From Sweltsa coloradensis (taxonomy: Eukaryota > Arthropoda > Insecta > Plecoptera > Chloroperlidae), in NCBI GenBank assembly GCA_024449915.1, contig JAMZAV010001827.1:94567-158566 (forward strand): DNA of 64,000 bases, read 5' to 3'. Position 1 is the stretch's first letter; each line of letters opens with the position of its first letter. The notes beneath the pieces were generated by a model, which made no database searches, was not told the origin of the DNA, and worked only from the letters and a program-made list of their open reading frames with translations. The translations under genes were made by a program, and so were the position numbers. Below, in pieces: positions 24,601 through 32,667 of this stretch.

Positions 24601-27600
24601 TATTGGCCATCTTCTTGTAGATCCTGATTCTGTGGATTACGATGGAGAACCCAAGAACTACGACAACTACGATCCGCCCACAAACGAAGATCCTCCATCT
24701 TGGACCCCACACGAAAATCTTGTGCCCGAACCAAAACATTTCCCCCCGTACTCGATCCCGCCAACTACGAGTTCCTCCACACTGAACAAGACGCAGCCTC
24801 GGCCGTGCGATAAGAGAGTGGACCTTTACTTACTGCAAGCCGACAGGCTAAACACTAGCGGCCTCTTTAACCCTCTCAAGGGCAAACTGACTAACTGCCA
24901 TGTCACTGGATGCGAGAGGTAAGGATTTTATACAGCCTATTTGTCTGGTTGCGATTGATTGTACAAAATTAATGTCGTCTAAACGTCTAAATCGTTTTGC
25001 TTAATGAAATTAAATGTCAGTTTAATTTGATTTGAAAATGGAAACACCAGGTTCATACATCAAACGCAAAACGTTCCATTGCTGATATGTATATTGTTTA
25101 AAATGGCGCTACCAGGGTGAATTCTTAAGAGAAAGGTTTGCAGAAGCCTTAATGAATAATGAAGTTTTCTAGAGTGTCACACTTATTAATGCTCACGCAA
25201 ACTTCAATGAGTGGTTCTGAAATACGCGTATAGAGACTAGAAAGTGAGTGGCATACTCGATTCTGCGCAGTGACAACATGGATAGATCATTGCAATGCAA
25301 CATCTTATTCCACGTTACAGACCGTTCAGCGTGCAGAAGATCCCTCGCAGTAACCTGATCTTACTTGTGGTCGACACCCTGTGTCCCTGCGGCAGCAAAC
25401 AGTTGAGCATCACGCCACAAGAGGTCAGCTACGAGGGCACGCCCACTTGTCGGAACAAAGCACAGGAGGCCTTGTACAGACGTAGACCCTCCAAGTGTAT
25501 GAACTATCATCCAGAGGTAAGCACCTTGACTAATCCTTGACTTCATATACTTGTAGATAAAAATAATAACGCTGAATGAATCAAGGTTTTTGTTTAAGTT
25601 TGGAAATGTAATGCTGGATGCCGGTCTTAAATACTGGCTAAGATTATACACGCTTTTATAAAATGTTACCTTTGTCACGTATTCCAATCACCACATTCCT
25701 GGGATCTGCTGGGAATTAAAGAAACCAAACTTTTCAATCATTTATGGCGAAAACTAGAATTGTCAAATCGCGACGTAGACATTGCGCGCTCTTTATGACC
25801 TTGTGGATGGCAAATTTCCGACAACTCTCTCTCTCTATGTAGTAGAGTAACACTGCGAAATTATAAGACAATAAAAAAGGTATCCTTCGGCTTCAGTTGT
25901 CGATTGTCCTATAATCACGTTGTTATTTAACTAAATGTTAGCTACCGACCGGTGTATTTACTTGGAGGATTCAATAATACTGACAACTGTAGACCTTTTG
26001 ATATGAGATTTGATTCTGAGGTAAGCATGTACATGTCAAGAATTGAACGAGGTATTCAATCCGTTTTCAATACCAAACTAATGCGGAGAAGACCAAAACT
26101 AATTTTGAAAATTTTTTTCCAATTTTGCTTCTTTTTTAAAGCATTTTTGTGGATCGTTATACCAAAAAGTATACGAGTTCCCAAATGTTTACAATAATTT
26201 ACACTTACCCGTGACGAGGACATAATTATGGTATTTAGAAATGTCTTGCGCTGTACAATTTTTAGTATTTTCCGGTACATTTAAGTCACTCTCAGTGTAC
26301 TGGAAATTGCAAAAAATCAATGTATAAGCAAATTTTGATATAACTTACTCCAAAACTTACTCCACAGCTACTAAATTATAGTTATTTTGGAAAACATATT
26401 TTATAGTAGAGAAGCAACCTGGATCTCGTAGGCTATTCGTGTAAGAGTATAGCGGTAGACGGGATTATTTTCAGTGATGTCATACAACTGTTTTCCCCCT
26501 CTGGCATTTCGAGAAATGCTGCAGAGGGCGTCGGTGGCTTCACAACGCCCTCAGGCTTTGGTGCTCTCTGAGTCAGTAACGACGAGCCTGGCAGAAAAAT
26601 GCATATGAAGTAAATTGTTAAGAGTGTAATCCTGACGTGTATGTAGTTTCGTTGTTTCAGAACAATCTTTTGGTGGCGTCAGGGGCGTCGCGACGCCCTT
26701 TTCACTATTTTGCCCAAATTTAGGAATGTTTTTTGTAGAAACTACAAATTTAAGTATAACCATACTAAACTGTTTAAGTGATCCGTCACACTCGTACTTA
26801 TTTGCTATTTTCTTCAAATTATGAAGTTTTAATTCATGACTTAACAATAAGATTTTAATTGTGACGGATAAAATATTATAAATATTGATTATACATATTG
26901 ATGAGTAAGGTGCTTGATAAATAGTTTCTGTGAGTCTTCCTTGACCTTGATGATTCACACGTGTTGCGTAAACAACCTGTGAAATAACGACAATTTTAAC
27001 AAATTCAATGTTTATGTGTTCTCGCCAACAAATCCACCACTTAAAGATTTAGAAGTTATCCTCGTCATCTTCATCTGCGTCTGTATTCATAGTTGTGGTG
27101 TTTTGACAATCATTTTCATCGTTAGTCGTTACATCTTCTGTTGAGCAGCCACAAAGTTCAGTGCTGTTCATTTGTGTGTTCTGCAACTGCATCTTGTAAC
27201 ACACTTCGATTTGGAACAATTGCATTTTATCAATTGAACTTCGGCGGTTGGCGCAGGTGCAAGTAGTGTTGTAACAACTTCAATCCATAATCTTGGGGAG
27301 GCAAATCATCAGGCCATTGAACATTGAGCTTGACTTGTTGCACGGGGCACTTGGGGTCGAAAGAGCGTTTGCTTTACCAGGATTTCACGCGTTTGCTAGA
27401 AGTGACAACACCCGTGGATTTAACCGGAAAGGAAAACTATTTTGCTAGAAAACTTTCATGAAATCTGATTTAAGCATTCACAGGTCTAGGTTTGACTGCT
27501 GATTCAAAATAATATGTTGTGGCTGGTATTGAAAAGTACGTTTGTCAGTTTGTATTTGCCTCTTCTCTTCTCAAACTTGTTTCACTTTCTGAACTTCTGT

Positions 27601-30600
27601 GCTGGGGCTGTTAATTAAAGGGGAGTTAAAGGACTGTTAATTCTAAACTTCCATCGACAAAAGCAGTCTTTCAAAAAGGAATTCTACGCGCTCATCACCA
27701 ATGTTGGATATGGAACAACAACCACGTTCCTAGCCCTGATGATTTTCTGCCTCAAGATTATGGATGGGGGCTGAAAGAATCCGAATGTGAAGCGGTTACA
27801 ACCAATGATATTTAACATCTATAGTGGGCTAGATCCCCAGTCATTGAACCACTTCCGTGACAGTTAGAAGCCATCTTGAAAAGGTGTGTTTGCATGTTAA
27901 GTAGATTGGAGCGATTTTTGTAGCCCAAATATTTTAAAAAATGGTCGTCAGGTTGACAGGTAGCATATTGACATTAACACCAAATGATTACTAAATTCCC
28001 TTATGCAATAACTTCTTATTGTTTCTGTTTGTGCACTCCCATGCTGCACAAGCTAAAACCATATCAAACAATCCAGAAAAATACTTTATTGCATTAAAAA
28101 AGCATAAATTAAAACGCCAAATCGCCATTTTGAAAAGGTTAGATTGACGCTTCAATTTGGTACGCTCGCGCCTGTGCGGACATATTATAGAGACTGGGGA
28201 TCTAGCCTACTATATAATAGATGTTAAATATCATTGGTTACAACACTACTTGCTCCTGCACCAACCGCTGTAGTTCAATTGATAAAAGGCAATTGTTCCC
28301 AATCAAAGTGCGTTAGAAGATGCAGTTGCAGAACACGCAAATTTACACACACTGAACTTTGAGCCTGCTCAAGAGTCAACAGATGATGATAACGAGGACA
28401 CCACAAGTCTGCAGACAGACACAGGTGAAGATGACTATAGGATGACTTCTACATCGTTAGTGGTGGATTTCGAATATACCTTTGCAAGTACACATAAACA
28501 TTGAATTTGTTTGTTGTTGTTTGTGTTTGTCGTTTATTTCATGTTTTTATTTTTTACACAAAACGTGTGAATCACCAAGGAAGACTCACAGAAACTATTT
28601 ATTTTCTTCTTAATACTAGTAGTCTAATATTTCAAGTTATGAAGTAATTACTATTATTTCAAGTTATCAAGTAGGCCCTACTTTCCTCATAAAATCTTAT
28701 GGTTAAATCATAATTCAAACTTCATAATTGAATGAAAAAGTATTATTTATTATATCCGTAACTGTATTGTAACGAGCAGTACACGAATGCATTGAACGGA
28801 CAAACTACAGGATTTCACTATAACCTCCTCTAAATTTGTTTTTATGGTGGAATTAGAAACGTGTTATTATTTTTACATGGACGTATCCCCAATTATTGGC
28901 ACTATCTCTATCACGACAATAGTTCGGTTACATTATTCCTGGTCATTCCTGAGAGAGACCGGGAACCGACACGCCGTGCCTATCTATGTTTAAACTTTAA
29001 AGGTTTCAAGTGCCCCTGAATATTCCACCAAGATCGAAGAAGCCGTTCGCCCTGTACTACAGAGCTAACAGACATTTGTTATGACTTATGAGAAATATTT
29101 CTTCGATTGTACCTAAATCCATGACATATTGGAGTATGAAGGTTAAGAAGGTTCCCTGAACATTTAATAAAGATGGGAGAAACCATTTGTCATGTAGAGA
29201 ACAAAGAATCATACAAAAAAATCGAAAAAGTCGATATAGTAAGTCTTTTGAATAACACTCCAAAAGGGCATGATCAATACACAATTTTGGACTTAGGATG
29301 ACATATTATATCAAATTAAAGCTTGCGAGAGCACTATTCAAAAAAACATGGTCTCAGGTTTACCTCTGGCAAATCCAGCTTTTGCTGGATTTGTGGATTT
29401 GGATTTATGGAGCTAGGTCAATGAATTTGCACTTGGCATGTTTGTTTTCGTCAATGACGACAACCAATTTACAAATTTCTATTGTTATATTATATAAGTT
29501 ATTTTGATATTTGTGTATTTTTAGTTAAAATACTGATTCATTTTAAACAAAATGCTACACTTTTAGATCCTCACCACTTTAAAATGTTGAGCCACTTTTA
29601 TTTTCCCCCTTTTTGCTTATCCGCATTTTTGCAAGATTTTGCATTTTTTCGTGTTATTTTTAATAATTTTTGGTGAATTTGGTTAATAATATATGTACAT
29701 AATATTACTCTTTTTAACCCTGAATTACTCGCGCGGTTTTATTTAACGCCAGTACTCGCGTGGGATATAGTTTATAACCCTATAATTGAAAAAATACCTT
29801 TATTTTGGAGCTGTGATTTTGTTTGGATGTAGTTTCTTTTTTTTTGGGGGGGGGGGGGAAGCCTGCAATTCATGCCCCTCTTCAGGTGTCTGTAGGATTT
29901 ACATATTTTACTATTTAATATAGAAACACCAATTATTAAGGAGTGATAGTAAATGAAATTGTTATTTTATTGAAACTTTACACAATAAGGAATTTGCATA
30001 AGTTCCCAATATCGGTAAAACTATGTGAAAATAGATATTTGTCTAAAAATGATATAAACGTCAATTTAAGGTTTTGAAAGTTAGTCATTCAATATCTATT
30101 TTATGGTCAAAGTTTGACTTCTAAAATTTCCCGCAAATTTATTTTGATACGGCTGCTACGTCACCGACCCTCGTAACGAACACGCAACAGGTGTCAAGCA
30201 TTGTCGCAACAAGCACTTTCATTTTATTTATTTTATTTATTTATTTAACGTCTATCCTATTCAGTTAAAAACTGATTGACAAAGGAGGACAACTAAACAT
30301 ATCTACTTACATAGATGCAGACACAACAATGAACTAACAGATAAGTAAATATTTGAAATACTAATATTACAACAATGTATTAGAACACAATAATTTTGGT
30401 AACAAATTCAAAAAGGATATTAAATGCAATTAATTAATGAACCAAATAAAAAGGGGCGGGGGTGAAAAGAAAAAGAAAGAGAAAGAAAGAAAGAAAAAAT
30501 CATCAAAAAAGAAAATGATAAGAAAAAAACTGATTATAATCAACATTGTGTTTTTACTTATTATCAATTAAAATACGGTTAAAAGCTTACGTTGTGATAT

Positions 30601-31663
30601 ACTTCATGTAAAAAAAAAAATATTACGCATATTAGAACAAACTAGATGCCAAAATGTGCTTCTACAGCCAAGATAATCTCCGAAAGCAAGTAACTTGATA
30701 TATCGTTACGTGATTGGTTGATTGGTATCATGAAGGCTGGTGACGTATGAGTTATGAGTATGACCCATTTTGTTCCGACAAAATATGTAGGAAACTTTCA
30801 CCCTTATTTTATAAATGAATATATTCTCAAAATCAAGAAAATAAGATAGTTTTGTGTGTATGAAGGTGGCCTTAACCCAGTAGAACCATAAATGAATATT
30901 ATGCAAATTTCCTATTCTCTATAGGAAATTATGTAGTTGGTCCTCCTTTTGAAAAATATTAAATTTCCTAAGTACGATAAATTTTTAAAAGTATTTTTTT
31001 TATTTAAATTTGTGACATATCTTGTACTACTACACAGGTAAAATCAAATTTCGTTAACATTTGATATTTATATATATTTTTTTAATTTTTTTTTTTTACT
31101 ACACAGAACCTAGTTCAATATTCTTTCATGCTAAAACTAATATATATAAGAACCCCGACTAACAATGTAGTTTTAAATAAGATGAAAGGAAGAGTAACTT
31201 TAGAATACATCAAAGGAGAGGGCGGGAAGGTTGTACGCTCTGGGGTAATATATACCCCACACGAGTAATGCATGTGTAAAACAAAAATAGATTTTTTTAC
31301 TTAAATTAAATCAAAAACTCTAAATTTGTGAATATACCCAAACCGTTTGCTAAAGTTTGTTTCTAAGAATTACAGAATTGGATGTACAAACCAAAAATGG
31401 ACTAATTAAAGAGATCTTAAAAGTGACATATGTCCAAGAAGATGTTTTGAATGTGACAATGTTATACAAATTGACTGTATAAACTCCTGCTACTGTGTCT
31501 ATCGTCCACCACAGTCAGCTGAAAGTGATTTGTTATTCTGCATTGTTTCTTTCAGGAGAGCGAGATAAAGGTGTGCGGCAGTTCGGGAGGGGTCCTCCCT
31601 AGGCCCTTGATCCTGCTACTGTGTCTAGCCTCGTGGATAATAAGCACCACTCCAACATCATGA
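12526..31663 (+). CDS. CACNA2D3: Voltage-gated calcium channel alpha-2/delta subunit, 3' half (7 exons)
   Basis: This auxiliary subunit of high-voltage-activated calcium channels is an extracellular glycoprotein that raises channel surface density. The exons are 12526-12636, 18287-18539, 19307-19552, 21058-21175, 24621-24918, 25321-25516 and 31556-31663. Every intron is GT-AG, and split codons join correctly at all six junctions, giving 442 residues plus stop. Family hallmarks in order: GVTTSFIATRSGLLRW, HFSEGN..WYKRAV, CTGCKKTCA..LDCYVLDDNGF, YKKVAVYDYQGAC, PLVPMKWLMQW, CERPFSVQKIPRSNL, VVDTLCPCGS, RRRPSKCMNYHPE, then a hydrophobic C-terminus. This covers the second half of the alpha-2 region and the delta peptide. 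The VWA and most of the Cache part, and the start codon, lie left of the window. The delta cysteine pattern and the RRRPxxC motif favour the alpha2delta-3/straightjacket group, so the symbol is a best ortholog guess. The introns hold most of the mobile elements in the first half of the window. Confidence 0.92.
12757..12883. mobile_element. Small MITE with ~40-bp TIRs
   Basis: TATACTCAAACCGTGTCTTA...GGCCCAGTACCTGAGCGA is mirrored by its complement at the other end. Total length is ~127 bp. It lies in the calcium channel intron and has no coding content. Confidence 0.8.
13132..13518. mobile_element. Palindromic MITE P2, diverged relative of P1
   Basis: Two ~180-bp arms (TTACACACATATAACAAAAA... 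and complement) share the P1 layout: the AACTTGTA, ACAGCCAAA, AATGAGATCT and GCCAAGCTTAT blocks. The inner arm carries a different sequence (CAATCTTAGTACACAAATTA). The 13519-13600 flank is the inverted form of the sequence that lies left of P1 in family L, so this is a rearranged family L fragment. Confidence 0.7.
14371..14895 (+). mobile_element. Chimeric LINE 3' end inserted in family L
   Basis: The uninterrupted sequence at 3190-3200 (AGCCTAGCCAACCCTATGCC) shows the insertion point, with a CA duplication. The first ~40 bases match the inner arm of palindrome P2 (near 13233-13273). The rest, from 14410, is a LINE tail encoding PDYMGRRIYNALATKI and RKKRIKQFLIET before a stop at 14552-14554. 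A 3' UTR and an (ACT)n tail follow. A second 3' end of the same LINE family is at 17668-18265. Confidence 0.75.
15465..15841. mobile_element. Palindromic MITE P1 (copy A)
   Basis: This copy, nearly identical to the palindrome at 3744-4119, has ~165-bp arms and ends TCACACACATAA / TTATGTGTGTGA. Confidence 0.75.
16370..16712. repeat. GAGCG-family fragment
   Basis: The block starts with AATTGCGATGAAATTTTGTGGAGGCC and runs through two of the ~165-bp units. No terminal TTGGATGAGCG motif is present. It abuts the right end of the family L element. Confidence 0.6.
17023..17663 (+). mobile_element. piggyBac-like MITE (copy 1), TTAA-flanked
   Basis: The ends AGGGGTATTTAACC and AAGCCCCT are flanked on both sides by TTAA, the piggyBac target. 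A second copy is at 63229-63878 in the opposite orientation. The long region beginning TTGGGGCCACCATGACCTCC is shared by both copies. The open frame on the minus strand (17083-17373) shows no transposase domain. Confidence 0.75.
17668..18084 (+). mobile_element. LINE 3' end (same family as 14371-14895)
   Basis: TTAAGACCTATGTTCG, the AATAAAGCAG...CTCATAGAAA block, the TTGTAAATACATCTTCATA 3' UTR start and the AATTGAACCTCGCCATTT block all align with 14475-14860. The coding tail is frameshifted. It ends in the CCACTA-type tail that became the microsatellite at 18085. Confidence 0.75.
18085..18265 (+). repeat. (CCACTA)n microsatellite, expanded LINE tail
   Basis: It contains ~28 near-perfect copies of ACCACT. 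The sister LINE copy ends in a short (ACT)n run at 14877-14895, so this array is most simply the expanded 3' tail of the LINE. It stops 21 bp before the splice acceptor of the next calcium channel exon. Long Gly-Ser, Val and Tyr-His open frames here are repeat translations. Confidence 0.9.
18287..18539 (+). CDS. alpha-2/delta exon B
   Basis: Acceptor CTGCACCCCTAG, donor GTGAGT. It encodes HFSEGNRRAADEVWYKRAVD and continues to HATLASHFLNITST, the conserved core of the VGCC alpha2 region. NIT is a possible N-glycosylation site. The exon is clearly GC-richer than its surroundings. It ends on a complete codon. Confidence 0.95.
18540..19306 (+). other. Intron, no element recognised
   Basis: AT-rich intron with a short (TCA)n run near 19045 and a normal pyrimidine-rich acceptor before the next exon. 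Confidence 0.7.
19307..19552 (+). CDS. alpha-2/delta exon C
   Basis: Acceptor TGTTTTCAG, donor GTGGGT. Eighty-two codons start CTGCKKTCASEELDCYVLDD and include GFIILSETADHTGKFFGQI and VAVYDYQGACYESKNPYSD. The CxxC...C...C pattern and the YDYQ motif are typical of alpha2delta. It begins and ends on codon boundaries. Confidence 0.95.
19915..20105 (+). pseudogene. Ty3/gypsy reverse transcriptase fragment
   Basis: The + strand reads ARFSGKKIFSVLDMRQVFLH, then IPITDESDDLCTFSTPFGRY, a stop, and RLPY. This is the fingers/palm segment of a Ty3/gypsy RT (FSxLDxxxxFHQI, TxFxTPFGxYxFxRLP). The catalytic YxDD block is absent and the following DNA is a MITE. No LTR is seen. Confidence 0.85.
20121..20299. 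mobile_element. MITE with GGCCCCTATTCTATAAC TIRs (Harbinger-like)
   Basis: Inverted arms of ~55 bp start GGCCCCTATTCTATAACTTT and end in the complement (one mismatch). CTG flanks both sides, a possible 3-bp duplication as in PIF/Harbinger elements. It truncates the gypsy fragment. Confidence 0.8.
20300..21057 (+). other. Intron, little recognised
   Basis: A (TA)n run lies near 20513-20532. The open frame at 20681-21073 overlaps the next exon's acceptor and shows no domain, so it is not called. Confidence 0.5.
21058..21175 (+). CDS. alpha-2/delta exon D
   Basis: Acceptor TTATTCTTTCAG, donor GTATGT. It encodes PLVPMKWLMQWILSQFLWIA then VQTNLYQLLDPNMAYAQEE and one base of an Asp codon. Tryptophan-rich 'KWxM..' sequence here matches the segment that precedes the delta peptide in alpha2delta proteins. 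Confidence 0.93.
21814..24212. repeat. Tandem array of ~690-bp units with GAGCG-like ends
   Basis: Units 1 (21814-22515) and 2 (22639-23338) are near full length and start CTAGGAAACGCTCAGTTGG. They end with GGAAACGCTCGCTTCGCTCG. Units 3 (from ~23338) and 4 (from ~23845) lack their left parts. Shared blocks include TTGCCAAGGTATTTGGGTAA, CCGGACGGACATTCTAAATG and GATTTTGTCGCCGTTTAG. No coding sequence is seen. The ends resemble those of the GAGCG family but the bodies differ. Confidence 0.8.
24213..24620 (+). other. Intron, nothing recognised
   Basis: AT-rich intron ending in the acceptor CATCTTCTTGTAG. Confidence 0.6.
24621..24918 (+). CDS. alpha-2/delta exon E
   Basis: Acceptor CTTCTTGTAG, donor GTAAGG. 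A poorly conserved acidic/proline linker (PDSVDYDGEPKNYDNYDPP...) leads into RPCDKRVDLYLLQAD and NPLKGKLTNCHVTGCE. NKT and NTS are possible glycosylation sites. The conserved cysteine pairs belong to the delta region. The last codon is split and completed as Arg. Confidence 0.93.
24919..25320 (+). other. Intron, nothing recognised
   Basis: Short AT-rich intron with a canonical acceptor at CACGTTACAG. Confidence 0.7.
25321..25516 (+). CDS. alpha-2/delta exon F
   Basis: Donor GTAAGC. It encodes PFSVQKIPRSNLILLVVDTL, CPCGSKQLSITPQEVSYEGT and ALYRRRPSKCMNYHPE. IPxSNLxxxVVD and RRRPxxC..xHPE are near-diagnostic for alpha2delta C-termini. It ends on a complete codon, and the final exon then begins ESEIKVCGSSGG. 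Confidence 0.96.
25943..26020 (+). pseudogene. Kelch-like exon fragment
   Basis: The sequence YRPVYLLGGFNNTDNCRPFD then MRFDSE is bounded by an AG (weak pyrimidine tract) and a strong GTAAGC donor. It resembles one kelch blade (VYxxGGFxxxDxxxxCRxFD) as in KLHL10-like proteins. No neighbouring blades or BTB domain are visible. It could be a stray duplicated exon, an exon of a nested gene, or chance. It is not part of the calcium channel frame. Confidence 0.35.
27049..27275 (-). pseudogene. C-terminal Cys-rich piece, left arm
   Basis: The minus strand reads VTTLLAPAPTAEVQLIKCNC, SKSKCVTRCSCRTHK, then after a one-base shift NSTELCGCS and an acidic tail ending DADEDDEDNF and stop. The Cx(n)CxxRCxC...TELCxC pattern suits a small zinc-binding module at the end of this protein family. 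The arm opposite encodes the same piece. Confidence 0.6.
27330..27485 (+). pseudogene. Nuclease-like core block (GFHAF..SDNT)
   Basis: The + strand encodes LDLLHGALG, FALPGFHAFARSDNTRGF and NRKGK, a stop, then KTFMKSDLS. In the family, as I remember it, this is the 'LPGFHAFTGxDxTxxFxGKGK' block. It resembles the GCD...GIGPK helix-hairpin region of FEN1/XPG nucleases. The Asp is kept here. No catalytic activity is possible given the stop and missing N-terminus. Confidence 0.55.
27733..28460 (+). pseudogene. C-terminal Cys-rich piece, right arm (split by a MITE)
   Basis: The + strand gives NNHVPSPDDFLPQDYGWGLK and ECEAVTT before the MITE, then LLAPAPTAVVQLIK, NCSQSKCVRRCSCRTRK and TEL-stop-ACS. 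The reading continues in frame across the MITE once one copy of the 8-base duplication is discounted. Several stops follow. Confidence 0.6.
27803..28236. mobile_element. MITE with 8-bp target duplication GTTACAAC
   Basis: The ends CAATGATATTTAACATCTA and its complement, with an inner TAG...CTAGATCCCCAGTC arm, form ~45-bp TIRs. GTTACAAC lies on both sides (27795-27802 and 28237-28244). An 8-bp duplication points to a hAT-type transposase. The opposite arm lacks it, giving an empty-site comparison. Confidence 0.85.
28761..30224 (+). other. Intron, nothing firmly recognised
   Basis: TTAACCCTGAATTACTCGCG near 29716 looks like a piggyBac-type or similar terminus, but no partner end with confidence was found. 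Small open frames at 29057-29676 show no domain. Confidence 0.35.
30225..30325 (-). repeat. LINE 3' end with (AATA)n tail
   Basis: On the minus strand: TTGTCCTCCTTTGTCAATC, AACTGAATAGGATAGACGTT, then (AAATA)n. The same 3' end is at 35810-35905 (+) and 62130-62200 (-). Confidence 0.65.
30326..31555 (+). other. Intron, mostly unassigned
   Basis: A GGGGCGGGGG patch and an A/G-rich tract lie near 30450. TACCCCACACGAGTAATGC near 31251 mirrors part of 29720-29760, but it is too diverged to define an element. It ends in the acceptor GTTTCTTTCAG. Confidence 0.4.
31556..31663 (+). CDS. alpha-2/delta final exon with hydrophobic C-terminus
   Basis: It encodes ESEIKVCGSSGGVLPRP, then LILLLCLASWII and STTPTS, and a TGA stop. 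A small-residue patch (CGSSGG) followed by ~15 hydrophobic residues and almost no cytoplasmic tail fits the GPI-anchor signal described for alpha2delta proteins. A single-pass tail is the alternative. Confidence 0.93.
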   Translation, partial: ESEIKVCGSSGGVLPRPLILLLCLASWIISTTPTS

Positions 31664-32660
31664 TGAGACGGTTTAGCATTAATTCAAATTATTGTAATTT
31701 CGTCGCTTTGAAAGTAAAGATATCATTGGGGACTGGTCCATTGATTTTTGTCACTCAGTGATAGCACAATAATCAATTCGTTATCGCCCAATGGTCAAGG
31801 TAAATATTAAATATCTGTATATAAAATCGAAATGCATATTATTATCTAGAAAAGTTTGGGGTATGATCGTTTTGGATGGTGTTTCAAAATATTGTTAAAA
31901 AATAATGAAGATATCCATTGATTCACTGTAATACAGCCATTTTGCATTAATTGTTCAATAACTTATAATGAGGGAGACGTTAATGGTAAGAGTAGTTCTA
32001 CAATTACAAATATCTTGTATGAGATTGCCGGCAACGCCTGCAGTGATGCGGTACAAGACTGACACGACGACAATAGACTAGCATTTAAAATGCAACTAAA
32101 TGCAAATTTCTTTGTATACAACTAGGTTTTAAATTAAATCGTTGAGATGCTTATTATTTACAATAAATGCGTATCATGGGAGATTATGGTTACATATCCA
32201 CTGGCACATATGTAAAATTACACCGGGTGTTATGAGAAAATGTATCCACATAGACATATCTTTGGAAACTTGAACGACTTTAGTAGAACGAGATGGGAAT
32301 TTTTTCGTACTAGTATGGTATTGTATTTGAGAATAGTCTGTAGGCCTACATACACTTTCCCGTTGCAGTTGACTTAGATAATTATATGAATTAATTAGTA
32401 GTTCTAGTAAACTGTTGTCTTGTTCGATTTTGTTTTAGCTAGTTTCCTATATGGCCCGTTTACGTTGCACAGTTTGGTGTCTATTCGAAGTTTACGGTAG
32501 TTATACAATTTGTCATTATGAAAAAGTTTATGGGTGAGATTAGCAAATGTTTTACTGTGAATGTGAACGTGGGTGTCATGAATGCTTAATGTAAATCAAC
32601 TCACAACCACCTCACTTGTTTGAGACAATAAACTTTTATATATCGTGTACTATTGTGTGT
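31664..32660 (+). other. Probable 3' UTR of the calcium channel gene
   Basis: No further exon frame is seen. AATAAA occurs at ~32163 and at 32627-32632. The second is followed ~20 bases later by a GT-rich stretch (ATTGTGTGTGGTGTG), the usual cleavage-site layout. Confidence 0.6.
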
Positions 32661-32667
32661 GGTGTGA
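32627..32667 (+). terminator. Polyadenylation signal and GT-rich element
   Basis: Canonical AATAAA with a downstream GT-rich element, the best 3' end candidate for the alpha-2/delta transcript. The earlier AATAAA at ~32163 lacks a clear GT-rich partner. Confidence 0.55.

Larger units (their letters stand above)
26810..28760 (+). mobile_element. Inverted-duplication element carrying nuclease-like gene pieces
   Basis: The left arm (26810 to ~27320) is an inverted copy of the right arm (27733 to ~28760, minus a nested MITE). The arms contain the C-terminal coding end and 3' UTR of an unnamed TE gene. The + strand centre encodes a conserved internal block of the same gene. The copy is dead: stops and frameshifts occur in both arms. 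It sits in the last calcium channel intron. Confidence 0.65.

Noticed and set aside
29716..31275. Possible piggyBac-type element with ACTCGCG...CACGAGTAA ends
   Set aside because: The two ends match only loosely and no TTAA is found at the right side, so boundaries cannot be supported.
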